Of a DNA stretch of 12,336 nucleotides, positions 5,724 to 12,336 are shown in pieces. The first letter of the stretch is position 1. Each line of letters opens with the position of its first letter. Under the pieces are notes generated by a model. The model had not been told where the DNA came from. It saw only the letters and a program-made list of their open reading frames with translations, and searched no databases. The stretch comes from Candidatus Micrarchaeaceae archaeon (lineage in GTDB: Archaea > Micrarchaeota > Micrarchaeia > Micrarchaeales > CABMGC01), in contig DAIDAD010000006.1 in NCBI GenBank assembly GCA_027310795.1, forward strand, positions 1 to 12,336, read 5' to 3'. A program made the translations under genes and the position numbers.

Positions 5724-7343
5724 TCAACCAACTACGGAGAGGCTCTGCTCCCTCATGAACTGCTGGAGGTAGAACCTGCTTCCCGAGCCCTTGCCCGTGA
5801 GCCCGCTGCCTTTCCAGCCTACGAAGGCGTGCAACCCTACTATCGCGCCTGTTGTTGCGCTCGTCTCCCTGTTCACATATAAGACACCTGCCTGTATCCT
5901 TTTTGCATACTCCCTGATGTCGCTGCGCTTTCCTGTGTATAATCCAGATGTCAGCCCGTATTCCGTGTCGTTCGCCTTTGCGATTGCCTCGTCAAGCTTC
6001 TTGTATGTGTCGATAAGAAGGAACGGAAGGAAGAGCTCCTTGTGGAAGAGCCTGTTCGAATGGTCCGCTTCTGCAAGCACCGGTTCTGCATATATGCCGT
6101 CAAGCTGCGTCCTCACCACGTTGCCCCCGTGGATTAGCCTGCCGGTCCTTTTTATCTCTTCCACGCTCTCGTTGTAGACCCTTAGCGCGGTGCCGCTTAT
6201 CAATGGCCCTATGTAATTCTCTTTGTTGAGCGGGTTCCCTATCTTCAATGAACGTATGTGGTCGAGCAGCTTTGCTATCAGCTCTTCCTTCACGGATTCG
6301 TGGACATAGACTCTTGATGCTGCGCTGCATTTCTGCCCTGAATAGCCGTATGCGGCGCTGACTATCCCTGACGCTGCGGCATCAAGGTCCGCGCTCTTCG
6401 AGACTATGACCGCGTTCTTCCCGCCCATCTCTACTACAAATGCCTTCTGCATGCCCGAAGAGAAGGTCTTTGCGATCATCCCCAGGCCTGTCTTCCTTGA
6501 GCCTGTGAATGCTATCCCGCTGACTTCAGGGCTCATCGCAAGCTCATCTCCTATCTCAGAACCGGGCCCTGTCACGAAGTTGAACACGCCATGGGGAAGG
6601 CCTGCTTCTGCGAAGACTTTGTAGATTTCCAATCCTGTGAGCATGGTCATGTTGTCTGTCGAAGACGGCTTGAATACGATGGTGTTGCCCGTTATCATGG
6701 CACCTGCGGACATGCCCGTGGATATTGAAATGGGGAAATTGAACGGCGCTATCACGCCGAATACCCCGTAGGGCTTCAGCGATATGGTTACCTTCTCCGC
6801 CCTCCCTGGAGCGCCCTGGAACGCCGCCTTCACATGCGCCCTGCTCGATTCCTGCTTCGTCCTGCGCACATAGCCCTTGTTCTTCTCGAGGTCGTTCGCA
6901 TAATAGTTCAGGAAGTCTATGGCCTCATCTACTTCGCCAATTGATTCGTACCTCGTCTTGCCGTTCTCTATGCTGAGTATGGCTCCGATCCTGAACTTGT
7001 TCTTCGAGAATATGCCTGCCGCTTTCCTGAATATCCTTGCCCTTTCCCTGTAATCAGTCTGCGACCATTCGCTGAACGCAGCTGCTGCGGCGCTTATGGC
7101 GTTCTTTGCGTCCGCCCTTGAAGCCTTCTGGAACTTGCCTATGAATTCCCTGTCTATGGGCGAGTACTCCGACACTTCCTCTGCCGCATATGCCGCTGCG
7201 CCGTTTATGAACAGAGAGTGCCGCTTGCCCAGGTCGTTCTTCCTTGCATGCTCCACTGCCTCGTCGAAGAGCTTGTCGAATTCCTGTTCCTTCTTGTCCT
7301 CGGAGAACCTCTTGTAGGTGGATTCGTTTATGAAAGCAGGCAT
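5724..7343 (-). CDS. Aldehyde dehydrogenase, probably 1-pyrroline-5-carboxylate (glutamate semialdehyde) dehydrogenase
   Basis: A 539-residue NAD(P)-dependent aldehyde dehydrogenase. Catalytic residues are in place: N202 (APFNFP), K225 (VFKPSS), E305 (VVEMGGKN) and the nucleophile C339 (GYSGQKCSAASR). The GQKCSA.SR form, the length and the C-terminal region (TTGAIVGLHAFVGWKGSG, then YLQQF) resemble P5C dehydrogenases (RocA/PutA C-domain), which oxidise glutamate semialdehyde to glutamate in proline and arginine catabolism. FVGWKGSG departs from the family's usual FGGWK/F. Substrate assignment is inference, and no proline dehydrogenase is in the window. The ATG at 7343 is preferred over upstream in-frame ATGs at 7364 and 7397, because the TATA box at 7376-7371 is about 30 nt ahead of it and homology starts near it. 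It is the first gene of a pair with DUF192. Confidence 0.85.
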   Translation of the reverse strand: MPAFINESTYKRFSEDKKEQEFDKLFDEAVEHARKNDLGKRHSLFINGAAAYAAEEVSEYSPIDREFIGKFQKASRADAKNAISAAAAAFSEWSQTDYRERARIFRKAAGIFSKNKFRIGAILSIENGKTRYESIGEVDEAIDFLNYYANDLEKNKGYVRRTKQESSRAHVKAAFQGAPGRAEKVTISLKPYGVFGVIAPFNFPISISTGMSAGAMITGNTIVFKPSSTDNMTMLTGLEIYKVFAEAGLPHGVFNFVTGPGSEIGDELAMSPEVSGIAFTGSRKTGLGMIAKTFSSGMQKAFVVEMGGKNAVIVSKSADLDAAASGIVSAAYGYSGQKCSAASRVYVHESVKEELIAKLLDHIRSLKIGNPLNKENYIGPLISGTALRVYNESVEEIKRTGRLIHGGNVVRTQLDGIYAEPVLAEADHSNRLFHKELFLPFLLIDTYKKLDEAIAKANDTEYGLTSGLYTGKRSDIREYAKRIQAGVLYVNRETSATTGAIVGLHAFVGWKGSGLTGKGSGSRFYLQQFMREQSLSVVG

Positions 7344-7368
7344 AGAACCATAGGTGCTTTGCATAAAA

Positions 7369-7378
7369 AATATATAAA
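7369..7378 (-). promoter_or_regulatory. TATA box for aldehyde dehydrogenase
   Basis: The minus strand reads TTTATATATT, centred about 30 nt before the ATG at 7343, which predicts a leaderless or nearly leaderless mRNA. It makes the longer start at 7397 unlikely, since that start lies upstream of the promoter. Confidence 0.6.
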
Positions 7379-7406
7379 AGGATGAGCCGCATGCCATACA
7401 GTAAGA

Positions 7407-7417
7407 TATTTATTTTA
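7407..7417 (+). promoter_or_regulatory. TATA box for scpA
   Basis: TATTTATTTTA is centred about 24 nt before the ATG at 7436. It lies inside the longest open frame (starting at 7382), which argues for the later start. Together with the opposing TATA at 7369-7378 it forms a divergent promoter in 92 bp. Confidence 0.5.
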
Positions 7418-7435
7418 TCGTTGCAATGTCTTTTC

Positions 7436-8131
7436 ATGGCGACATCGGGAATGCTTCAGGAGGAGATAAGGAACGGCTCTGACATAGTTGGCCTCGTCTC
7501 AAAGGAACCGACGTGGAAGGAACTTCTGATAGAGCTTGTCGACAGGAACAAGCTCGACCCATGGAACATAGACATAATCGAGATAGTGGACAGCTACATG
7601 GAAGCGATAAGGAACATAAAAAGCATCGACCTCAAGGTCCCGGCGAACGTGGTGCTTGCAGCTTCCGTGCTTCTCAGGCTGAAGAGCAGCCTTCTTGTCA
7701 TAGGGGCGCCCGAACCTGAACCAGAGGAGCCAGCATATGCAGGAATAGAGAGCATAGTCGTCGAGCCGCTGAGCTTCAGGAGCAGGCTTCCGCCGAAAAG
7801 AAGGGTCTCCCTAGATGAATTGATAAGCGCGCTTGATGAGGCGATGAGGATAAAGGAGCAGCGCACCGCAGTATTGGCTTTTCGCAGGCCGCCTTTGTCA
7901 TTCGAGATAATCAGCCCGAACATAGAGGCGAATGCTACTTTCATATATGATTTCATAAAGAAAAATTCGGATTCTGAAAAGGTCGCGCTCTTCAGCGACC
8001 TGGTGAAGGGCGGGGATTTCGACAGCATAATGCTTGAGCTCTTCATACCGATGCTGTACCTTGCGAGCGGCGGGCGAATAAGGCTGAGGCAGGACAGGTT
8101 CTTCGGCGAGATATTCATAACCTTGAACTGA
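7436..8131 (+). CDS. scpA: Segregation and condensation protein A (kleisin)
   Basis: A 231-residue protein with the ScpA layout. The N-terminal helical region that contacts the SMC neck contains EPTWKELLIELVDRNKLDPW (24-43) and IDIIEIVDSYMEAI (45-58), matching the family's 'LLL.Li.k.klDi.dI.i..i...Yl'. A low-complexity linker APEPEPEEPA follows (91-100). The C-terminal winged helix at about 185-230 ends with GGRIRLRQDRFFGEIFI. ScpA closes the ring of the SMC-ScpAB complex, which compacts and separates chromosomes. SMC is not in the window. The ATG at 7436 fits the TATA box spacing; ATG 7451 is an alternative. The longer frame from 7382 includes promoter sequence. scpB follows after 13 bases. 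Confidence 0.9.
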   Translation: MATSGMLQEEIRNGSDIVGLVSKEPTWKELLIELVDRNKLDPWNIDIIEIVDSYMEAIRNIKSIDLKVPANVVLAASVLLRLKSSLLVIGAPEPEPEEPAYAGIESIVVEPLSFRSRLPPKRRVSLDELISALDEAMRIKEQRTAVLAFRRPPLSFEIISPNIEANATFIYDFIKKNSDSEKVALFSDLVKGGDFDSIMLELFIPMLYLASGGRIRLRQDRFFGEIFITLN

Positions 8132-8144
8132 TTTGGGTTTGGCC

Positions 8145-8606
8145 ATGGAACAGGACAACGAGTACAGGAAGCTTCTTGAGGCGGCACTTTTCATGTCCTC
8201 GAACGCGCTTGGGATAAAGGAGCTGGGCGAGATAACAGGAATATCTTCGCCTGGGATAGTGAGCAGACTGATGAAGGAACTTAATGAGGATTATGTGAAA
8301 AGGGACAGCTCCATAGAACTTGTCGAGATAGACGGGAAGTACATGCTCGGCCTGAAGGCGCCTTATGCGAAGAGGCTGAGCTCCATGGCAACAGTTCCTG
8401 ACATAAGCAGGGGTTCATTGCGCATACTTGCATACATAAGCAGGAACAACGGGGTGCTGCAGAGCTCGGTGGTGAAATACTTCGGTTCAGGGACGTATGA
8501 CCATGTGAAGGAGCTTTCCGAAAAGGGCTTCCTTGAATACAGGAAGCAGGGAAGGAGCAAGAAGCTGATCGTCACTGGGAAGTTCAAAGAGTACTTCAAC
8601 GCCTGA
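8145..8606 (+). CDS. scpB: Segregation and condensation protein B
   Basis: A 153-residue protein of the ScpB family, made of two winged-helix domains. The N-terminal domain begins EYRKLLEAALFMSSNALGIK (residues 6-25), the usual 'ieAlLF.s..pls...La' opening. The second, around residues 85-150, includes SRGSLRILAYISRNNGVLQ and the HVKELSEKGFLEY segment. It is shorter than many bacterial ScpB proteins, as archaeal ones tend to be. Two ScpB copies bind the ScpA linker in the SMC complex. The ATG at 8145 is preferred over an in-frame TTG at 8133 that would add four residues; no clear Shine-Dalgarno is visible for either. It is co-transcribed with scpA and ends 12 bases from the convergent adenosyltransferase gene. 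Confidence 0.85.
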   Translation: MEQDNEYRKLLEAALFMSSNALGIKELGEITGISSPGIVSRLMKELNEDYVKRDSSIELVEIDGKYMLGLKAPYAKRLSSMATVPDISRGSLRILAYISRNNGVLQSSVVKYFGSGTYDHVKELSEKGFLEYRKQGRSKKLIVTGKFKEYFNA

Positions 8607-8618
8607 ATCTGCCAAGGG

Positions 8619-9158
8619 TCAGTAAGTCGGGTTGCGCTCCTTTGCCCCTGCCTTCATGTTCACATAAAGAGATGCCACGAAAAGGTAAGATGACAGCCTG
8701 TTGAGGTACGCCTTTGCCTCGTCTGCCACTTTGTTCTCGTCCGCAGCCCTTACAATGCTGCGCTCCGCCCTTCTCGCTATAGCCCTTGCGAGGTGAAGGC
8801 TTGCCGCGGCTTCACTGCCTCCAGGGATGACGAATGCCTTAAGTTCAGGCAGCTCTTTTGATAATTCGCTTATGCTGCCTTCAAGGCGATTGACTGCGCC
8901 CTCGTTTATCATCGCCTTCTTCACATTTTCGTTTCCGATGCCCGCAAGGCCTGCGCCGATTATGAAAAGGTCGTTCTGCACAGCTTCAAGCTCCTTCTTG
9001 ACGCCGCTGTCGTTTATTTTGCAGTACGCCACGCCTATTGCACTGTTCAGCTCGTCTACCGCGCCTATAGCCTCTATTATGGAACTTGACTTCGGCACCT
9101 TTGCAGAGAGTGTGCTAGTATCCCCTTTGTCTCCGGTTCCAGTGTAGTATTTCGTCAT
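8619..9158 (-). CDS. Cob(I)alamin adenosyltransferase, PduO type
   Basis: A 179-residue protein that matches PduO-type ATP:cob(I)alamin adenosyltransferases in length and motifs. The ATP-binding TGTGDKGDTS is at 6-15, VDELNSAIG at 34-42, FVIPGGSEAAASLHLARAIA at 109-128, an ARRAER stretch at 128-133, LNRLSSYLFVASLYVN at 152-167, and the C-terminal NPTY. It transfers the adenosyl group of ATP to cob(I)alamin, giving coenzyme B12 for enzymes such as class II ribonucleotide reductase or mutases; none of these is in the window. Its ATG overlaps the stop of the GGDEF gene by one base (TAATG), so translation is probably coupled. No separate promoter or Shine-Dalgarno is evident. It converges on scpB. 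Confidence 0.93.
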   Translation of the reverse strand: MTKYYTGTGDKGDTSTLSAKVPKSSSIIEAIGAVDELNSAIGVAYCKINDSGVKKELEAVQNDLFIIGAGLAGIGNENVKKAMINEGAVNRLEGSISELSKELPELKAFVIPGGSEAAASLHLARAIARRAERSIVRAADENKVADEAKAYLNRLSSYLFVASLYVNMKAGAKERNPTY

Positions 9159-9814
9159 TATAACACATGCCCGTCCTTCGCATTCTTCTCTTCGTACATC
9201 TTTTTGTCGGCTTCATTGACCAGCACGTCTCGTATCTTTGTCGCAACCGCTCTGCTTATCGGCTCCTTCGGCTTCATGTCCGAATTCTCCTTAAGCATTG
9301 CAAGCCCTATGGAGCAGCTTATCCCTGCCGCAGATATGTTCTTCCTGAGCCTTGCGAGCGCATGCTGCGAGGCCTGCCTTGACTTTGACATCAGCAGTAT
9401 CACGAATTCGTCACCGCCGTACCTGTAGCCGAAATCCCCGTTTCTTATTGAAGATTTTATTGCAGTGGCTGCGCGCTTTATCAGGCTGTCGCCTGCGATG
9501 TGCCCCTTTGAATCGTTGACCTTCTTCAAATCGTCAAGGTCGACCATCACTACTGCAAGGTCTGAGTCCGACCTTACCGCAAGGCTTAGTATCTTCGGGA
9601 ATTCGTCAACGAATGCATTCCTTGAACTCAGATCCGTCATCGAGTCGCGGTTCGCATGCGCGAGCATGAACTGTGTTGTCTTGAGCTCCTTCTCTAGCTT
9701 CGCTATGGTGCTCTTCTGGTCCGCTATCACCCTGTTCAGCCTGCCGGCTGCTACGCCGGTGTCCGTGCTGTCGTCTGACGAGGTAAATGTTGGCCTTCTT
9801 CCTATTATGCCCAT
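9158..9814 (-). CDS. GGDEF-domain protein (putative diguanylate cyclase)
   Basis: With the ATG at 9814 the protein has 218 residues: a short N-terminus, a predicted coiled coil (about 24-51), and a full GGDEF domain (~57-215). The catalytic motif YGGDEFVILL holds GGDEF at 133-137. The metal- and substrate-binding set is present (VDLDDLKKVND with D92 and N100; GHIAGD with D109), as are the opening DSMTDLSSRNAF and the C-terminal ADKKMYEEK. An RNGD at 124-127 lies exactly five residues before GGDEF, the canonical inhibitory I-site. It should make cyclic di-GMP from two GTP, with dimerisation through the coiled coil. No membrane or sensor domain is visible. Start choice: TTTAAATA at 9850-9843 is about 32 nt before ATG 9814, and the sequence above it is AT-rich; an ATG at 9865 would add 17 residues. 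First gene of a pair with the adenosyltransferase. Confidence 0.88.
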   Translation of the reverse strand: MGIIGRRPTFTSSDDSTDTGVAAGRLNRVIADQKSTIAKLEKELKTTQFMLAHANRDSMTDLSSRNAFVDEFPKILSLAVRSDSDLAVVMVDLDDLKKVNDSKGHIAGDSLIKRAATAIKSSIRNGDFGYRYGGDEFVILLMSKSRQASQHALARLRKNISAAGISCSIGLAMLKENSDMKPKEPISRAVATKIRDVLVNEADKKMYEEKNAKDGHVL

Positions 9815-9842
9815 GCTATCCAATTGTATTTGGATTTTTTGG

Positions 9843-9850
9843 TATTTAAA
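9843..9850 (-). promoter_or_regulatory. TATA box for the GGDEF gene
   Basis: The minus strand reads TTTAAATA, centred about 32 nt before the ATG at 9814. This spacing matches other leaderless genes in the window. If translation instead starts at 9865, the minus-strand reading of the AT-rich block near 9895-9906 would be the promoter. Confidence 0.5.
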
Positions 9851-9896
9851 ACTTTCTTTGCCCATGTCCCACGGCCGTGATACGAGGCAGCATATT

Positions 9897-9906
9897 ATTT
9901 ATATAG
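9897..9906 (+). promoter_or_regulatory. TATA box for valyl-tRNA synthetase
   Basis: ATTTATATAG is centred about 28 nt before the ATG at 9930, predicting a leaderless mRNA. The box is nearly symmetrical, so it could also fire leftward. Confidence 0.6.
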
Positions 9907-9929
9907 TATAAGCGCAGAATAGTGAAATC

Positions 9930-12281
9930 ATGAATGACAAGTTCGATCCCAATGAAGCCGAGCCGCGAATACGAGCGTTCTGGGACAAGGAAAGGGCATA
10001 CCATTTCGATAAAGGTTCTTCAAAACCAGTGTATCCCATAGACACGCCTCCGCCTACAATTTCAGGGTTCATCCACATCGGGCATGTGTTTTCCTATTCG
10101 CAGGCCGACTTCATAGCGAGGCACAGGCGCATGCGCGGGTTCAATGTCTTTTACCCTTTCGGATTCGACAACAACGGCCTGCCCACTGAAATACTGGTAG
10201 AGAAGGACAACAAGACGACTGCGGAGAGGGAAGGCAGGGAGAAGTTCATACAGATGGTGCACCAGGTATCTGACAAGTACATAGGAATATACACGGACGT
10301 ATGGAAGCAGATGGGCATATCCGCCGATTGGTCATTGCAGTACACGACCATAGGGGAGGACTCGCGCAGGATATCGCAGCTCTCTTTCATAGAGCTTTAC
10401 AAAATGGGCAGGGCGTACAGGAAGGAGACGCCTTCGATATGGTGCATCAAGTGCCGCACCTCGATATCACAGATGGAGCTTGAGGACAAAGTACTCAAAT
10501 CGAAGTTCTATGACATCAAGTTTTCTGACGACGTTACAATAGCCACTACGAGGCCGGAGCTGCTCGGCGCATGCGTTGCCGTATTCGTGAACCCTGATGA
10601 CAAGAAAAACAGCAGGCTGGTGGGAAAGAAGGTGAGGGTGCCGATCTTCGGGCAGGAAGTGGAGGTGCTTGCAGACAAGAGAGTCGATATGGAAAAGGGC
10701 ACGGGCATGGTTATGTGCTGTACTTTCGGAGACCTTGTGGACATCGAATGGTACATGGCATACTCGCTTCCGCTGCGCATAATAATTGATGATAGGGGGA
10801 TCATGTCGGATGGGCCTTACAAAGGAATGAAGATAGGCGAAGCGCGAGAAGCAATAGCCGCAGACCTAAAGTCAAAGGGCTGCGTAACAAAGGAGAATGA
10901 TATAGAGCACACGGTCAATGTGCACGAGAGGTGCAAGACTGAGATAGAGTTCATAGTCAAGAAGCAGTGGTTCATAAAATACCTTGACCTAAAGGAAAAG
11001 CTCATAGAGCTTGGCAAGGGCCTTGACTGGCATCCTGAATACATGTTCACAAGGTACAAGAACTGGGTCAACGGGCTGCAGTGGGACTGGTCCATATCAA
11101 GGCAGAGGTACTATGGCATTCCTTTCCCAGTGTGGTACTGCAAAAAGTGCGGCGAAGCTCTGATGGCAGATGAAAAGAATCTGCCGGTGGATCCGGTGAA
11201 GGACGCTCCGAAGGCAAAGTGCCTGAAGTGCAGCTCGCAGGAATTCGAAGCTGAGACGGACGTCATGGACACATGGGCGACCTCTTCGGTCACTCCGCTG
11301 ATAAACATGAAGTGGCGCTCTGCAGAAGAGCTGAAGAGCATATACCCGATGGCGCTCAGGCCGCAGGGCAACGACATAATCTCGACATGGCTCTTCACTA
11401 CGGTAGTCAAGTGCTATCTGCATACTGGAATGCTGCCATGGAAGAGCGTATTCATTGCAGGCCATGCTCTCGACAGCAAGGGCAGGCCCATGCACAAGAG
11501 CGTCGGCAACATAGTGGAGCCTAAGGAGATAGTGCCGAAATACGGCACGGACGCGCTGAGGTACTGGGCGAGCCTTTCAAGGTTGGGCGAGGATGCGCGC
11601 TTCCAGGACAAGGACCTTGTGGCTGCAAACAGGCTTGCGAACAAGATGTGGAACGTCGCAAAGTTTGTAGGGAAGAGCAGCAAAGTCCTTGATTATTCGG
11701 CGTCGAAGCCGCTCGACAGGTGGCTGCTCTCAAGGCTGATGCTTGCTGTGAAAGATGCGACTGACAGGTTCGACGCATATGACTATTCGAATGCGAGAAG
11801 GGTTGTGGAGGAATTCTTCTGGTTCTTCTCCGACAATTACCTTGAGTTCATCAAGTACCGTGTCTATGGCAACGACAGCAGCCAGAACTACGCGCTGAAC
11901 ACCGCGTTCCTTTACGTTGTGAAGATGCTTGCGCCTTTCATGCCTTACCTTACAGAGGAGCTCTACTCCGGATTATTTGCAAAGGACGCGGTGGAAAAAT
12001 CCGTGCACGTTTCAGCATGGCCTGCATATTCTGAAAGCATGTTCTCTAAAGAGGATTATGAAAAGGGAGAAAAAGCATGCGCAGTCATAGCTGCGATAAG
12101 GCAGTGGAAGCACGACATGAAGATGGCGCTCAATGCGGAGCTTTCAGAGTTAGTAATCAGTGAGCGGATAGAAGGCTTCGAAGACGACATAAGGGGCGCG
12201 ATGAAGATAAAGGCGCTGACGACAGGCAGCGGGGGCATGCCGGTGCAGGGCACAGGCATAACGATAGAGCCGAGGGCGTAG
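9930..12281 (+). CDS. valS: Valyl-tRNA synthetase, archaeal type
   Basis: A 783-residue class I aminoacyl-tRNA synthetase that charges tRNA-Val. HIGH is at 49-52 within PPPTISGFIHIGH. The CP1 editing domain starts about residue 180 and includes ATTRPELLGACVAVFVNP. DVMDTWATSSVTP is the archaeal form of the family's 'DVlDTWfsS' motif. The KMSKS loop reads PMHKS (520-524), in GRPMHKSVGN. Zinc-binding residues are visible as C172/C175 with H332/C335, and C404/C407 with C431/C434. The anticodon-binding helical domain follows, from about 595 (KPLDRWLLSRL) to LAPFMPYLTEELY near 670. The C-terminal tail after that is short and there is no long coiled coil; the length is somewhat below typical archaeal ValRS. 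The start is supported by the TATA box 28 nt upstream. No partner gene is on the same strand. Confidence 0.95.
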   Translation: MNDKFDPNEAEPRIRAFWDKERAYHFDKGSSKPVYPIDTPPPTISGFIHIGHVFSYSQADFIARHRRMRGFNVFYPFGFDNNGLPTEILVEKDNKTTAEREGREKFIQMVHQVSDKYIGIYTDVWKQMGISADWSLQYTTIGEDSRRISQLSFIELYKMGRAYRKETPSIWCIKCRTSISQMELEDKVLKSKFYDIKFSDDVTIATTRPELLGACVAVFVNPDDKKNSRLVGKKVRVPIFGQEVEVLADKRVDMEKGTGMVMCCTFGDLVDIEWYMAYSLPLRIIIDDRGIMSDGPYKGMKIGEAREAIAADLKSKGCVTKENDIEHTVNVHERCKTEIEFIVKKQWFIKYLDLKEKLIELGKGLDWHPEYMFTRYKNWVNGLQWDWSISRQRYYGIPFPVWYCKKCGEALMADEKNLPVDPVKDAPKAKCLKCSSQEFEAETDVMDTWATSSVTPLINMKWRSAEELKSIYPMALRPQGNDIISTWLFTTVVKCYLHTGMLPWKSVFIAGHALDSKGRPMHKSVGNIVEPKEIVPKYGTDALRYWASLSRLGEDARFQDKDLVAANRLANKMWNVAKFVGKSSKVLDYSASKPLDRWLLSRLMLAVKDATDRFDAYDYSNARRVVEEFFWFFSDNYLEFIKYRVYGNDSSQNYALNTAFLYVVKMLAPFMPYLTEELYSGLFAKDAVEKSVHVSAWPAYSESMFSKEDYEKGEKACAVIAAIRQWKHDMKMALNAELSELVISERIEGFEDDIRGAMKIKALTTGSGGMPVQGTGITIEPRA

Positions 12282-12298
12282 AAACGGGCTGCGCAATC

Positions 12299-12306
12299 AT
12301 TATAAA
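12299..12306 (+). promoter_or_regulatory. TATA box for a gene beyond the right edge
   Basis: ATTATAAA lies 18 bases after the ValRS stop codon. By the spacing of the other promoters here, the start codon should be near or just beyond base 12336. The remaining bases of the window hold no other recognisable feature. Confidence 0.45.
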
Positions 12307-12336
12307 CCTTGTTTGAGAGATAAAAACAGCGTTTTG

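Noticed and set aside
5791..6177. 128-codon plus-strand open frame within the aldehyde dehydrogenase
   Set aside because: Antisense shadow of the conserved C-terminal half of the dehydrogenase.
9870..9879. Perfect 10-bp palindrome CACGGCCGTG between the GGDEF and ValRS genes
   Set aside because: Too short to separate from chance; it is not placed on either predicted TATA box and no second copy was noticed.
1..12336. CRISPR arrays, insertion sequences, toxin-antitoxin or defence genes
   Set aside because: No regularly spaced repeats, transposase motifs or defence domains were seen on either strand.

Overview
The window looks like a chromosomal segment of an archaeon, probably a DPANN lineage such as Micrarchaeota (inference; no taxonomic marker was searched). 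Evidence: an archaease gene, an archaeal-type valyl-tRNA synthetase, an archaeosortase-like membrane protease, and TATA-like boxes about 25-32 nt before the start codon of most first genes. Internal operon genes instead carry GGTG-type Shine-Dalgarno sites. Genes are tightly packed, with stop/start overlaps and convergent ends that touch or overlap. Coding GC is about 50%, except the first ~490 bases, which are visibly more AT-rich (90 G+C in the first 240 bases by hand count).

Layout. 1-483: a fragment of an asparagine-synthase-type ATPase domain, stopped after 69 codons, followed in the same frame by a small one-TPR-like hypothetical ORF. 497-571 (-): tRNA-Ile(GAU), whose 3' end faces the AT-rich stretch. 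606-3070 (-): a translation-coupled pair, an archaeosortase with a glycosylation-sequon-rich C-terminal domain, then a Nudix hydrolase fused to a uracil-DNA-glycosylase-like domain. 3199-4337 (+): archaease, then a UbiE/MenG-like methyltransferase. 4331-5170 (-): a polyprenyl diphosphate synthase that converges on and overlaps the methyltransferase end. 5296-7343 (-): an aldehyde dehydrogenase of the pyrroline-5-carboxylate dehydrogenase type, then a DUF192 protein. 7436-8606 (+): ScpA and ScpB, the kleisin and winged-helix partners of SMC. 8619-9814 (-): a GGDEF protein with intact catalytic and I-site motifs, then a PduO-type cob(I)alamin adenosyltransferase, overlapping by one base. 9930-12281 (+): valyl-tRNA synthetase. 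A TATA box for the next gene lies at the right edge.

How the genes fit together. Core information-processing and chromosome genes (archaease, ScpAB, ValRS, tRNA-Ile) are interleaved with metabolic ones. The methyltransferase and the prenyl synthase, whose residues before the first Asp-rich motif suggest a long-chain product, could both serve respiratory quinone synthesis, though they are not co-transcribed. The adenosyltransferase implies use of adenosylcobalamin. The most notable items are the well-conserved GGDEF domain in an apparent archaeon, its overlap with the B12 adenosyltransferase gene, and the Nudix-UDG fusion whose glycosylase part has lost most of the usual Fe-S cysteines. I found no CRISPR array, insertion sequence or obvious defence system.
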